Assembly (NCBI GenBank): GCA_035772735.1
Contig: JASDFA010000006.1
Coordinates: forward strand, 61,582,001 to 61,646,000
Direction: 5' to 3'
Length of the DNA stretch: 64,000 bases
Source of the DNA: Datura wrightii
Lineage: Eukaryota > Streptophyta > Magnoliopsida > Solanales > Solanaceae
A model generated the notes under the pieces. That model ran no database searches. It was given only the letters and a program-made list of their open reading frames with translations, and was not told the DNA's origin. Numbering within the stretch: position 1 is the stretch's first letter; each line of letters opens with the position of its first letter. A program made the position numbers and the translations under genes. Below, piece after piece: positions 1 through 10,590 of this stretch.

Positions 1-736
1 TAGCCTTTCTCTTCATCTGGGTGGCCACCACTTCACCAATATTTATGGGCATCTCGAACATTATGCAATAAATTAATATGGCTTCTTATAGGTTTACCTG
101 TTGATTATTTTGCGACACCATGATACGACAACACACAAATTTCTAGCCATAGTTTAGCCTCAAATTTGAGGTCTTACCTTGAAATTTTCCCCCCTATGGT
201 GGCCTAGAATGGCTGACTGTTTGTGATGATTCCCATTACCCCGCCAAATTGATTCTCTTTATTTTCCACCTTCATTGCAAACTCAATCCCAGTGTCAATC
301 TCATCCTCCCAAAAGATGGCATCCGGAGTGATGTCCACCTCTACACCTCAAATCATGACTGAAGGTAGGCAAGGGAAATCATCTACTTTCCCTTTGTGCC
401 TCACGACATCTTGCCTCACTTGATACGAGGCATAGAACTCTGGCACTAGATTCAGGAAGTAGTTGGGTAGAGCCTCTATGAACATGTGGCAATGCCTCCA
501 ATTGAATTGGATGTTGATGTTGGGGAAGTCATCCCTCAACCTTGCAAAGTCAAAGCACTTCTCTGTAGTGATTGGTCTCTCTAAGCATGTGCGGTAATGC
601 TTCTCATGTTAGACATGCATAGGATGATGGCATCCCTAGTGTTGGTAGATACTGGGGTTTCCTTAGCTTTTCCCATCACTTTGCTTTTGGATGTGGAAGG
701 GGCCTTCCCTTTTCCTTGTTTCCTAGAAGATGTCAT
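1..736 (-). pseudogene. E ORF2, PF20167-like plant transposon protein, N-terminal part, broken
   Basis: The minus-strand ATG is at 736-734, four bases after a good splice acceptor (CTTGCAG ending at 741). The protein starts MTSSRKQGKGKAPSTSKSK, a basic Ser/Lys-rich head like those of D (28509) and B (37042). A second homologous block (539-348) holds the family signature LVPEFYASY followed by a basic stretch and a VDITPDAI-like segment, matching LVSEFYAFY in D and LVREFYANW in B. Several stops separate the blocks and the gene runs off the left edge. The family is annotated as 'putative plant transposon protein'; its biochemical role is unknown. In Athila elements the same position is occupied by an env-like gene, but I see no transmembrane evidence here. 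Confidence 0.65.
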
Positions 737-1106
737 AATGCTGCAAGATAATGTTAGCACCACAAATATACCAAACTCTTTTTGTATATTTATGTATGAG
801 AAGTAAAAGGAAACAACTAAGCGATAATAGGAATAAAAATTAGAAAGAATGGATGCCAGACAAAATGAAACATAATGAACAATAATGGGCATTACCTGCA
901 CTGCACTCGCGGTTCGTAGGTGTATGGCAGGACTGCAATAGAAATGCAGGAAAATTTTTATGTTTCCTGCGTTACATCTACATTTTGCAGGAGTTGATCC
1001 ATGGTTCTCATGTTGGAATGTTGGAAGGACACAATGATGTGACACTAAATCCCTCACCTGCGCTCCAGCTTGCGTTTCACATATAACGATCCACAATTAG
1101 CAGGTG
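737..1106 (-). other. E leader upstream of ORF2 (intron 3' part) with keyword repeats
   Basis: Non-coding. Ends (minus strand) in the probable splice acceptor at 741. Between 895 and 1005 lie several copies of words such as CTACATTTTGCAGGAG and TTCGTAGGTG that also occur in E's LTR (43711-43805). The original E sequence continues at 8885 on the far side of element A. Confidence 0.5.
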
Positions 1107-1111
1107 TTCGG
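1107..1111. repeat. Target-site duplication TTCGG of element A (left copy)
   Basis: TTCGG directly precedes the LTR end TGTTCGGCAG at 1112; the same five bases follow the other LTR end at 8880-8884. Five-base duplications are what Ty3/gypsy integrases leave. Confidence 0.85.
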
Positions 1112-2538
1112 TGTTCGGCAGTGTTTGCTATAGGTGTAAAACCGACACGCAAGTGCACGTGGTCAAACAAGTAATAAAGTGGCTAAGTAAGCCAAGTATC
1201 GATCCAAGGAGACTCAGGATAAGTAAAATTGCCTAAGTACACTATATTCTTATCTTACATCTAATTATGCTAACAACAGCGTAACCAACTGTTAAATAAG
1301 TTTTTGTTTATAAAATATATATACTAAAACTATTAACAATTATTTACTGTGAATTTAAACTATGGATATGAGCATTCCAAGGTTAAGAACAAGTAATGAA
1401 TTCGATTATAATAACAATTTGGTTAATCTCTTCTTCATGTTGCTAGCCAAGAACAGTAGCCTAGAAATTAAAACTCTCGTATTTAATTTCACTTTAGAAT
1501 CATAAACCATCCGTCTACATTTCTGTGATCAAATGCAATTTATGACCTAGCAATACAATTCCGGTTCCTAAACTAACTAATACGGCTTTCAAGTATATTT
1601 CTATCAGGAAAGCACATCAAAACCCAATTTTCCCAAATCAAGTTAAGAACAATACCCTATTAATTCACAACTTTCCAATTTCTTGCTCTCTTGAGTGAAA
1701 TTGGACTTTTTGGATGTACATTAATGTCGGCCACACACTAATGCAGTAGAAATAAGAATTAATAGAACATCATAGAAGAAGAAGAAAACCATAAAATTAA
1801 TAGTCAAAATTCATCACAAATGTTCATAACCTCAGTAAGGAAGAGAATTAGCCACTCATTTGTGGATTGATCATCCTAAAACAAGTGTAAATCATGCATA
1901 CAATTGATAGAAAGAAGAAAGGAAGAGAAGAAATCCCTTAGCTTTTTCGTCCCTCAACTTCTTCTAACCCACGTCCTTGCTCCACCAAGTCTGCACTCAT
2001 TAAAATAAACCTAAGTGTGCTATTTATAGTAGTGGGAATTTTTCCCGGAATAACAAGCAACGTGTCACGGAGGCCAACGCGGAGCACTGCCTCCGTGACA
2101 CGGCGTGGACGTGGACCCTTACTGGAATTCCAGGGTCTGCTAATATAGCCTCAACGTGGCACGGAGGCCAACGTGGAGGCCTATCTCCGTGCCACAGAGC
2201 TGTCGCGAGGCCTCACTGGAATTTGCCAATTAATTTCCCCTCCAGGCAGTGTGCCTCCGCGATGGTAGCGTGGCACGGCTCCATCGCGGAGCCCCTATAC
2301 TTTGCGCATTCCAGTGTCTTTTCCATGCTCGCATCCAAGTCCAACTCCGATATGCTTCCAACATGCATTTTAGCTCCTAAAAATCATATTTTCCTGCAAA
2401 ACAAATGCTAATCATGTTGGTTAGTATAAATTCACATTTTATTACCAACTACATGAGAATATATACACATTGCACCACAAACAAGGCGAAAATAATACGT
2501 TTGAGTATCACTTGGGCATATAAATCTGCCCAAGATCA
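1112..2538 (-). repeat. A 3' LTR
   Basis: 1427 bp, starting TGTTCGGCAG and ending CCAAGATCA on the plus strand. On the minus strand it has an intact TATA box (TATAAATAG, 2028-2020) preceded by three long inverted repeats rich in CGTGTCACGG / CCTCCGCGATGG. It differs from the 5' copy at scattered positions only (very similar by eye; not counted). Confidence 0.92.
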
Positions 2539-2576
2539 CTTACCCCACACTTAAATCCTTGTTCGTCCTCGAACAA
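2539..2576 (-). promoter_or_regulatory. A 3' polypurine tract with AGGA-loop hairpin
   Basis: On the minus strand a perfect 7-bp stem TTGTTCG / CGAACAA with loop AGGA (2576-2559) is followed by GGATTTAAGTGTGGGGTAAG abutting the LTR. The G-rich part is the likely plus-strand priming tract of reverse transcription. The same unit is present in B (40129-40166) and in changed form in D (25088-25055). Confidence 0.75.
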
Positions 2577-4381
2577 CACATACACAACTCATGCAAATTA
2601 CATCCCAACCTTTGTCACTATGGTGCGACAATTTACACTACGGTCATACCGATTATTCAATTTTTGCAAATCATCAAGAAAACATGCATGGTCTTACAAT
2701 GCAATGACCTTTCATACATCAAGACTTCTTAGACTTTAAGAATCGACTCTCGATATTGGCAAACTCATGCAAATCAGCTAATCAAGATATCCGACATGAA
2801 AATCAATCTTTCATCAAGCATGTGCCCTCACAACTCAAGAGAATCTTCCCCTTTATGTTCATCCAACACACAAACATTCACGTAGGGGCATATAAAAGTT
2901 AATTTCACTCTCTCTCCCAAAAGAATTCACATGCATCATGTCATGACCCATAGGCTTGCCCTTAGTGTATTACTCCACTAATATAAAGAAATGCAATGTA
3001 AGATCACGTAGGACTTTAATGGGTTGTAATGGAAGCTATGGAACTAGTATATATTGGATTAGCCAATAATAGTCACTAGCATCCTCAAGCGCCTTTTCAA
3101 CACATTCCCATCGACTCATGGACATTGTTCTTTTTTTTTTCTCTTTTTCATCATCCCGTTCATGCTTGTTTACTTTTGTATGGCCCATTTCATCCAACAC
3201 ACTTGACACAATACCAAGGGTTTTCATGCACCTTCATTCTCATTTAATTATAACAAGTGCCTCTTCAACCTCTTCTTCCTTTTCCTCACTCTGCTTTTGT
3301 TTTTCTTTTCACTCTTCTCACTCTTCGACACTTTGGGAAAAGAATTTTCTTTTCTTCTTAAGCGCTTAAGATTTTTGTATAGACTTTACGGCTAATGAAA
3401 AGAAGGAATAAAGCTTAGTTTATACAATTTTTGACAAAAGAAAGAAAGAAACGGCTAAAGGCTCAACGGGCTGACTAGGGTATACAATCACATAAAAAGG
3501 TAGAGTATGACAAGAAAGAAAAATAGAAACTCTCGGTTAAAACAAAGAAATGCCTACATCCTTTCCAACACTACACCTCCTTCATTTCGTTTTGTACACA
3601 TACTAGGCAAGTTCTAGACACTTCACAATAGCATGGAATAACAATACCTCACTTCACACACTTCATGCACATGCTCGATTCAAGATGCATTCACAGACTC
3701 TTTAATTAGCCAATTGCATGAATTCAAAAATTAAGCCTCAATCATACCGAATCAAATTCTACAGCCTAGGTAACTCAACATATTTACAAAATTGCATGCT
3801 TTCAAACGAATCACTTTTACATTTTGAACATCAGTTACAACACGCAACGAAATTTTGCAACCATAAAGCAACTACAGGTTCATTGATGCAATCCACCAAA
3901 GAAAAACAGAAAACAAATTAAAATCCTACTCCTATCGACTACATTTCCCTTAAGACAGTCGTCATCCATCCATCATAGGGAACGGTCACTAACTATGACA
4001 TCGGTTCAATGGGACTATTCTCGGTAAAAGAACCGGAAACAAACTCCGAGAAGCCCAAAATAAAACCGAAAAATTTTGCAACACATCGATCATTTCGATA
4101 GAAAAATATTTACAAAAGATTTTGATAAGTGCAAAATATTTTCGCAAAAAATTTGAAAAAAATATCGATCATTTCGATATACAGAAATATTTACAAACTA
4201 TTTACAGCATACACAAAATTTTTACCTTGGCAACCACAACTTTTCACAACACACATCATTAACCACAAAAAATATACAGCTACAACACAAATCAGTTCAC
4301 AACAGGGAAACACAAACATACATACAAACCAAGGAAAAAGCATACAACAGATTAGAGCCTAAGTCCCAGCACCTATCTACT
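2577..4381 (-). other. A 3' non-coding region between ORF2 and 3' LTR
   Basis: About 1.8 kb with no credible gene. It is collinear with B 38347-40128 and partly C 52205-53590. Conserved landmarks on the minus strand are two copies of ATCGAAATGATCGAT (around 4190-4090), a TTCTCGG / CCGAGAA stem near 4040-4010, and the block around 3980-3950 ending GACGACTGTCTTAAGGG. The T-rich stretch 3118-3369 is low complexity, not coding. Confidence 0.6.
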
Positions 4382-4421
4382 CCCCACCCCACACTTAAAT
4401 CGAACACTGTCCCCAGTGTTC
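4382..4421 (-). promoter_or_regulatory. A hairpin plus polypurine-like module after ORF2
   Basis: Minus strand: perfect 8-bp stem in GAACACTGGGGACAGTGTTC (4421-4402, loop GGGA), then G, ATTTAAGTGTGGGGT and GGGGA (4401-4382). It repeats the layout of the true polypurine tract at 2576-2539. It could act as an extra plus-strand primer or as an RNA signal for ORF2; neither is proven. Confidence 0.65.
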
Positions 4422-4465
4422 ACAAAAATACAAAGCACAAAATTTCGGGTGGTGGAACTCCCTGC

Positions 4466-5686
4466 TCAGTCGAAATATTCGACTTCTTCATCCGGTGTTG
4501 CTGCCTCGTCACCCATGTCTGAGTCAGCTCCATCGTCGTCATCGGACTCCACATCGGAGTCCTCCCGACGTGTCTCCTCGTCAGTAGGGATATCGTCATC
4601 AGTAGGCTCAACGAAGGCTGGTCCCACTCGGCATAAAGCTCTGGCGTTCTAGCCGAATGGGTAGTCCAGCTCCAGCTGCCATAACTCTTCCTCGGTGGCT
4701 GGTCTCCCACCAATCCGTAGCTGAAGCATCTGCATGCCGAACAAACGTGCCATGTACTGATCGTCACGAGCATGTCGCTCGCCCAAAGTCAGCACTGGCC
4801 CGTGCGTGGTGTCGGGGGCCTTAGTATTTTTCACATCGAGGGCCCTCCGCTCCAACTGCGGGATGTAATCCAAGGCTTCTTCCTCGACATCGAGGCCTCA
4901 GAGGAAGGTGGTGATGAGTCCACCGAACCCGTATCTGTGGCCCTGGTGTAGTCTGGCTCTCTTCATGGCGGATATAATCACCGCCCCAACATTAATCTCA
5001 AGCCCTTTCATAAGGGCATACACCAAGCAGACACGGTCCCGGGTCACATCCGTCATGTGAACTCCCGGGATCAAGCAAGAACACATAATCTTCAGCCATA
5101 TTCTGGCCTCCCTATTCATCTGCGAATAAGGCAGAGTCTGGTGGTAACCCCTCTCCTTATGTCTACTCCATCGGGCTGTGGATCGAACCCCACACAACGT
5201 ACGTCTGATGTCGGCGTACGGTGGGGTGATGTTTAGCTGGCGGAGAATGTGGGCGTCTGTGTCCCGCGCTCCAACGATGGCATTAAATTTCTGGGGTTCC
5301 AGAGTGACAATCTGCCCTCTGATTTTTATTGTGTGGCTTCTGATGGCCGGGTTCCAATTTGCGTAGAACTCCCGGACCAAATGTAGGTTGCACTCCTTGG
5401 GCTCCTGGAATATAAAGCTGAGCCCAGCTGCTTCAATCCTCTGCACAATACGGGGGAACTCCTGTGCTAGTGGTTCCCGTGCAATATGTTCCTCCGGGAA
5501 GTACTTGCTTTCCTTATGCTTAGCATACCACTTCTTCCCTTCCTCGGTTACCCACCTTGTTCCGTATTGGCGGCGTTGGCCGCGCGGAACAGCTGGTGCA
5601 GCTGGGACTGCGGTGCCCAATCTCATTATTTTTCTTCCGGTGCCTGAAGTAGAAGCACCTTTGCCCTTATCCTGCCTACTCGCCAT
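4466..5686 (-). pseudogene. A ORF2, PF20167-like plant transposon protein, two nonsense codons
   Basis: 1221 bases from ATG (5686-5684) to TGA (4468-4466), exactly the length of the intact copy in B (37042-38262). Domains follow B: basic Ser/Gly head (MASRQDKGKG), a Tyr-rich segment, the signature LVREFYANW near residue 110, IRGQIVTLEPQ, a central helical part (MNREARIWLKIMCSCLIPG), and an acidic tail ending VEYFD. Stops replace Arg at 4900-4898 (within TFL-GLDVEEE) and one residue after LDYPFG at about 4649; the frame is otherwise unbroken. The five-base leader GTACA before the ATG joins directly to exon-1 sequence, so the leader intron of B and C is absent. Confidence 0.85.
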
Positions 5687-6030
5687 TGTACCTTTGAGTT
5701 GCAGAACCGAAGAAACTTGATGATTTCTTTGCCTAGTAGCGTGGCACGTTGGTTGGGGAGGGGGATTTGGGTGTTTGGTCGCGGAAAGGAGAAGGAATGG
5801 GGAAAAATTGGGCGAAAATCGGGGTTTAATTAAAGAAAAACACGCGGGTCACCAGGCAACCCGGTGTGACCCGGCACCAAATATAAGGCAACGTGTCACG
5901 GAGGGTAACGAGGAGCCCTTCCTCCGTGACACGAAGCCAACGCGTTGGCTTACTGGAATTTTTAAAAAATCTGGATTTTGCCTTCAACGTGTCACGGAGG
6001 GTAACGCGGAGCCCTTCCTCTGTGACACGG
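5687..6030 (-). promoter_or_regulatory. A ORF2 leader with long inverted repeats
   Basis: On the minus strand: two hairpin units CGTGTCACGGAGG / CCTCCGTGACACG (arms 5988-6000 with 6017-6029, one mismatch; 5892-5904 with 5921-5933, perfect), then a TA-rich stretch TTATATTT near 5885-5878, then the stem CGGGTCAC / GTGACCCG (5845-5852 with 5866-5873), then exon 1 joined to the ORF2 leader at 5692/5691. The layout resembles that of the LTR promoter (inverted repeats, then TATA), suggesting an internal promoter. Inference only. Confidence 0.55.
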
Positions 6031-6285
6031 AGCCAACGCGCCAGTGCACTGTTTCTTCAATTAAATTATTTTTTCATACCTTGCCTTTTCCTTCCCGATT
6101 CCATGTATAATGTTCTCCGTTAGACCTGAAAAATCACCTCACTAAACAAAATTGGTTAGATTAATAGATTTCCCTAACTAAAATGCAAAATATTAACTAA
6201 AACAAAAATATATACCAAATCAAGAAAAGAAAAATAAAAATAAAATTTATTTACACTAAAAAAGAAAGAAAGAAAAAATATTTTT

Positions 6286-6303
6286 CACGGGTTGCCTCCC
6301 GTG
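6286..6303 (-). ncRNA. A AGGCAA-loop hairpin (H1)
   Basis: Minus strand CACGGGAGGCAACCCGTG: perfect 6-bp stem and loop AGGCAA, just after the ORF1 stop (6343). The same loop with a covarying stem occurs in B, C, D, E and J. This is a cis-acting RNA element, probably not a separate RNA gene. Confidence 0.7.
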
Positions 6304-6342
6304 CAGCGCCTGGTTTACCGTCGCGGCTCGACGTATCCAGTT

Positions 6343-7281
6343 TCACCGCTTTTTCCTCCACCTTGAGGATATGAATCTCACCCCTAATTTCTTCTCTAAT
6401 TTCCTCTTATGCTCCAGGGGTGGTGGTGAAAAATTGTAAGGACCAAACAGTAGATTTTTTCTTTTGAACTTATTGGCCCTTGAGTAAGTGAAGTCATTTC
6501 GTTGCTTCGAGTTAGCAAATTTCAGAATATATGGGGCTTGGTCCTCCTCTAGACATTTCTCTATAATCTTGGAAGACTCTATTTCTATGTTGTCGACCAA
6601 ACTTAATGTCGAAAAATGCTTCGACTGTGGTCCAATCAACCTCAACTCTGAAATTGCATTGTGCTTTACTATCTTACTTGTGTACACCTTTTCAACATCG
6701 ACATCTATTTCTCCATTAAGGTCAAATGGGAGATATTCTTTCTCTTCTTCCATGAATGGATTTTCTATAGGTATGAGCCAATCACGGGGACACTCAAGAG
6801 ATTCTAATTGTTGGGCTTCATCCAAAAATTCACCCTTGTATTCCTCTTGTAGTTCCTCTTGAATATCAGCTAAAACTGTCACCTGCGAATTATCACAAGC
6901 TTCAGCCTCAGCACATATCTCCGTGAGTTTGACGCTCATCCTGCTTACAGCCTCTGCATTCTCCTTTTGCTGAATTATCAATTCTGCCACCGACTAGTTC
7001 ATTGCTTCTGATTGCTCCAGGAGTTGTTTCATCATGTCCTCTATTTGAACTTGGCGTCCCAAGTCCTCATTTTCAACATGCCTATATTCAGCAAAAACAA
7101 CAGAATGATCATAGCGGGGGCTTGGGGGCGGGGAATATGCCTTTGGACAATCACCCCAATGGCCATATTGACACCCACATATATTGCACGTGTTACAGTT
7201 TTGCCACAAGTGGGGTCCTCCGCAATTTATGCAAGATTCGCTGAAATATGCGTATCCACCATTTATATTCCAAGATGTCAT
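6343..7281 (-). pseudogene. A ORF1, zinc-knuckle gag remnant without capsid
   Basis: ATG 7281-7279 to stop at 6345-6343, 313 codons, one in-frame stop after SEAMN (6996-6994). The N-terminus has two Cys/His clusters: CINCGGPHLWQNC (C-x2-C-x3-H-x4-C) and CNICGCQYGHWGDC (C-x2-C-x5-H-x3-C). Both are one residue off the standard C-x2-C-x4-H-x4-C gag knuckle. Then come PPPSP and a helical segment (IEDMMKQLLEQ...) that parallels the segment after the knuckle in B's gag (PPPSPSIEEMFKTMI). The rest is acidic and ends in a basic tail (SSRWRKKR). It lies where gag should be but lacks the capsid and protease. A role in RNA binding is inferred from the knuckles only. Confidence 0.6.
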
Positions 7282-7425
7282 GTCAATGAGGGTATCCGAA
7301 AGAGAGAAAAATTAAAATGAACAAAGAATTAAAACAAATACTAAGACCAAGTTGTCAACACTTAAGAAAATAAAACAAAAATACAGTAAATTTACACTTA
7401 ACACAATTTCACCAATTGCCTAGCC
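7282..7425 (-). other. A 5' untranslated leader
   Basis: Minus-strand sequence just after the primer site matches B (33176-33260) up to TTGACAACTTGGTCTTA and then diverges. The break between shared leader and the different first gene therefore lies near 7345. Confidence 0.5.
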
Positions 7426-7443
7426 TCCCCGGCAACGGCGCCA
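7426..7443 (-). promoter_or_regulatory. A primer-binding site, tRNA-Asp
   Basis: Minus strand TGGCGCCGTTGCCGGGGA, complementary to the 3' end of plant tRNA-Asp, the usual primer of Athila elements; five bases from the LTR. Confidence 0.88.
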
Positions 7444-7448
7444 AAACT

Positions 7449-8879
7449 TGTTCGGCAGTGTTTGCTATAGGTGTAAAACCGACACGCAAGTGCACGTGGT
7501 CAAACAAGTAATAAAGTGGCTAAGTAAGCCAAGTATCGATCCAAGGAGACTCAGGATAAGTAAAATTGCCTAAGTTCACTATATTCTTATCTTACTTCTA
7601 ATTATGCTAACAACAGCGTAACCAACAGTTAAATAAGTTTTTGTTTATAAAATATATATATACTAAAACTATTAACAATTATTTACTGTGAATTTAAACT
7701 ATGGATATGAGCATGCCAAGGTTAAGAACAAGTAATGAATTCGATTATAATAATAATTTGGTTAATCTCTTCTTCATGTTGCTAGCCAAGAACAGTAGCC
7801 TAGAAATTAAAACTCTCGTATTTAATTTCACTTTAGAATCATAAACCATCCGTCTACATTTCTGTGATCAAATGCAATTTATGACCTAGCAATACAATTC
7901 CGGTTCCTAAACTGACTAATACGGCTTTCAAGTATATTTCTATTAGGAAAGCACATCAAAACCCAATTTTCCCAAATCAAGTCAAGAACAATACCCTATT
8001 AATTCACAACTTTCCAATTTCTTGCTCTCTCGAGTGAAATTGGACTTTTTAGATGTACATTAATGTCGGCCACACACTAATGCAATAGAAACAAGAATTA
8101 ATAGAACAACATAGAAGAAGAAGAAGAAAACCATAAAATTAATAATCAAAATTCATCACAAATGTTCATAACCTCAGCAAGGAAGAGAATTAGCCACTCA
8201 TTTGTGGATTGATCATCCTAAAACAAGTGTAAATCATGCATACAATTGATAGAAAGAAGAAAGGAAGAGAAGAAATCCCTTAGCTTTTTCGTCCCTCAAC
8301 TGCTTCTAACCCACGTCCTTGCTTCACCAAGTCTGCACTCATTAAAATAAAACTAAGTGTGCTATTTAACTAGTGGGAATTTTTCCCAGAATAACAAGCA
8401 ACGTGTCACAGAGGCCAACGCGGAGCACTGCCTCCGTGACACGGCGTGGACGCGGACCCTTACTGGAATTCCAGGGTCCGGGAATATAGCCTAAACGTGG
8501 CACGGAGGCCAACGCGGAGGCCTATCTCCGTGCAATGGAGCTGTCGCGAGGCCTCACTGGACTTTGCCAATTAATTTCCCCTCCAGGCAGTGTGCCTCCG
8601 CGATGGTAGTGTGGCACCGCTCCATCGCGGAGCCCCTATACTTTGTGCATTTCAATGTCTTTTCCATGCTCGCATCCAAGTCCAACTCCGATATGCTTCC
8701 AACATGCATTTTAGCTCCTAAAAATCATATTTTCCTGCAAAACAAATGCTAATCATGTTGGTTAGTATAAATTCACATTTTATTACCAACTACATGAGAA
8801 TATATACACATTGCACCACAAACAAGGCGAAAATAATACGTTTGAGTATCACTTGGGCATATAAATCTGCCCAAGATCA
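7449..8879 (-). repeat. A 5' LTR
   Basis: 1431 bp with TG/CA ends, followed at 8880-8884 by the target duplication TTCGG. The TATA box present in the 3' copy is damaged here (minus strand TTAAATAG, about 8370-8362), so this copy is probably a poor promoter. Confidence 0.92.
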
Positions 8880-8884
8880 TTCGG

Positions 8885-10319
8885 TAGTGGCCAAAACCAA
8901 TTTTTCAAGCTCTAATTCTACCATATTTTCACAAGTACGAGCATATCACATCTAACGAGTACTAAAACTTCCCCAAAAGATTCATCAACCAATAATACAG
9001 CCAATAAATCCTTTGGGACCACTCAATGCCTTGCATTAGATGGATGTTACCCCGTCTATCATCGAAAAATGTCAAGTGCCTAATCCAACCCAATATCTCC
9101 ACTCAATTTCACACTTCATAAAACTTCACTCAAAACATGACATTTCTAATTTATTAGTAGAACAAAAGAAAAGAATGACGATTTTCCCTTAAAAAAGATG
9201 TCAACCCTTCCATCATCGAGAAAAATCATACATTTCAAGCACACAGGTTACTCAGATTTCACGCCTAACTAACATCTCAAGACATTTGAATTCATGGAAG
9301 ATCTAGCATTATGAATACTAATCCTACCCACATGAGTTTTTGCAATGTTGAACTTCCCTCCATAATACCCACAACAATCAATGCTAGCCATAGAATTAAG
9401 AACACATAAGGGGGAATAGGGGGAAACATGGGTCAAGAAGGATTAAAAAACTAACAAGCATTCTTTTGTACTACAATAATAAAGAATCAGGGAGAATAAC
9501 AAGGAGAAGAACACATACGAAATGACAAGAAAAGAAGAATTGAAATTGAAGAATTGAACTTTTTTTTCTTCAAAAGAGCCAACCCAAAACTTGAACTTCT
9601 TGTGCTTTGTTAGAGAGAGTAGTGAGTGATGCTAGAAAATGAGGAAAGAAGACGGAATTTATAGGTAGAGGGAAGGTGACTGGATTGATAGATTTTAAGG
9701 TGTGAGTAAATGGGTTTCATGGGGAAGATGAAGTTTTTGGGAGATGGTTTATGGGGAAGAGAAAAAGGTGAAGAAAATGGAGGTTTTTGGGATGTGGGAG
9801 AAGTTTAAACAATTTGGGTTGGCCATGGGTCGAGTTTGGTCAATGGTTAGATAAAAATTTTAAATGTACCTTGTACTTATTCCTACAGCTAACCTGTGAA
9901 TGCAGGAGGTCATCTTCGAACCACAAGTCCAAGCGCAGGAGGCTTCTTACCTACCTAGTTCACTGTTGTAGACCTATGAAAATCCTACGTTTCATGGGTT
10001 AGCACCTGCGTTTCGCGGGTCCCTCGTCGGTCATCTCCTTTTTTCCAGATTTTACCAGGTATTCTTGCCTGGCTATGCATCTGACCTACATTTCATTGGT
10101 TGACACCTATGTTTTGTAGGTGCAGCGTAGAGACTCTTCGTTTTTCTCAAACTTCTGGTTCCTTCTAGTGTCTACACCGCGTCTCATGCTTTAGCACTTG
10201 CATTTAGAAGGTCTTAAGTAGCTTGTCCCCTGTTTTTCATTCACTTGGTCTTTCATCCAATCATCCTACAAAAACAAAAAATAATAAAAACATAAAAAAA
10301 CACTTTGAATGTAAAAACA
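8885..10319 (-). other. E leader between gag/PR and ORF2
   Basis: No gene. Holds minus-strand 5' untranslated sequence of E ORF2 and probably the start of its intron (a GTATGTG donor-like site near 9510). 9890-10215 carries repeated words (ACCTGTGAATGCAGGAGGTC, CCTACGTTTCATGGGTT, ACCTATGTTTTGTAGGTG) closely matching E's own LTR at 43711-43805. A poly-A/T run lies at 9560-9575. Confidence 0.5.
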
Positions 10320-10337
10320 TTTGGGTTGCCTCCCAAG
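10320..10337 (-). ncRNA. E AGGCAA-loop hairpin (H1)
   Basis: Minus strand CTTGGGAGGCAACCCAAA: loop AGGCAA, five paired bases, outermost pair broken (C-A). Located between gag/PR and ORF2 as in all sister elements. Confidence 0.65.
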
Positions 10338-10590
10338 AAAGGCCTTAATTAAAAAAAGCTCAATAGATTCATCACCAAGTATCACTCATTCGGAGGATCA
10401 TCCCCTTTATCAACTTCATTACCACAATCATTCCCTTGCTCCTCATCTTTATCAAGGAACTCAATCACCTTGCATTCATCAGGTGATTTTGTTGGCTGAC
10501 ACATGTTAATGGTGACTTCCTTGCCACCAACGCCAAACTTTAACTCCCCCAGAACTAATCAACTAATACTCTCCCCGTTTTCAACAATGG

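Larger units (their letters stand above)
1112..8879 (-). mobile_element. Element A: complete non-autonomous Athila-type element, 7.8 kb
   Basis: Two LTRs of 1427 and 1431 bp, TG/CA ends, TTCGG target duplication, a perfect 18-base tRNA-Asp primer site and a polypurine tract. Internal order on the minus strand: zinc-knuckle ORF1, AGGCAA hairpin, CGTGTCACG inverted repeats, intron-less leader, ORF2, hairpin plus polypurine-like module, long 3' region, second hairpin plus polypurine tract. There is no capsid, protease, reverse transcriptase or integrase, so it must depend on proteins made elsewhere. LTRs, 3' region and ORF2 are close relatives of B and C. Inserted in E's ORF2 leader. Confidence 0.92.

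Noticed and set aside
3118..3369. Ser/Phe-rich frame
   Set aside because: Low-complexity T/C-rich sequence in the conserved non-coding 3' region of A.
4416..4652. Ser-rich plus-strand frame (also 38064-38279 and 51943-52158 on the opposite strand)
   Set aside because: It is the reverse reading of the Asp/Glu-rich ORF2 tail, present wherever ORF2 is.
5775..6123. Two repeated plus-strand frames with RVTEGNEEPFL-like repeats
   Set aside because: They are antisense readings of the CGTGTCACGG inverted repeats in A's leader, not protein repeats.
7426..7443. Possible tRNA-Asp gene fragment
   Set aside because: Only 18 bases match the tRNA end and they sit next to an LTR, so this is a primer-binding site.
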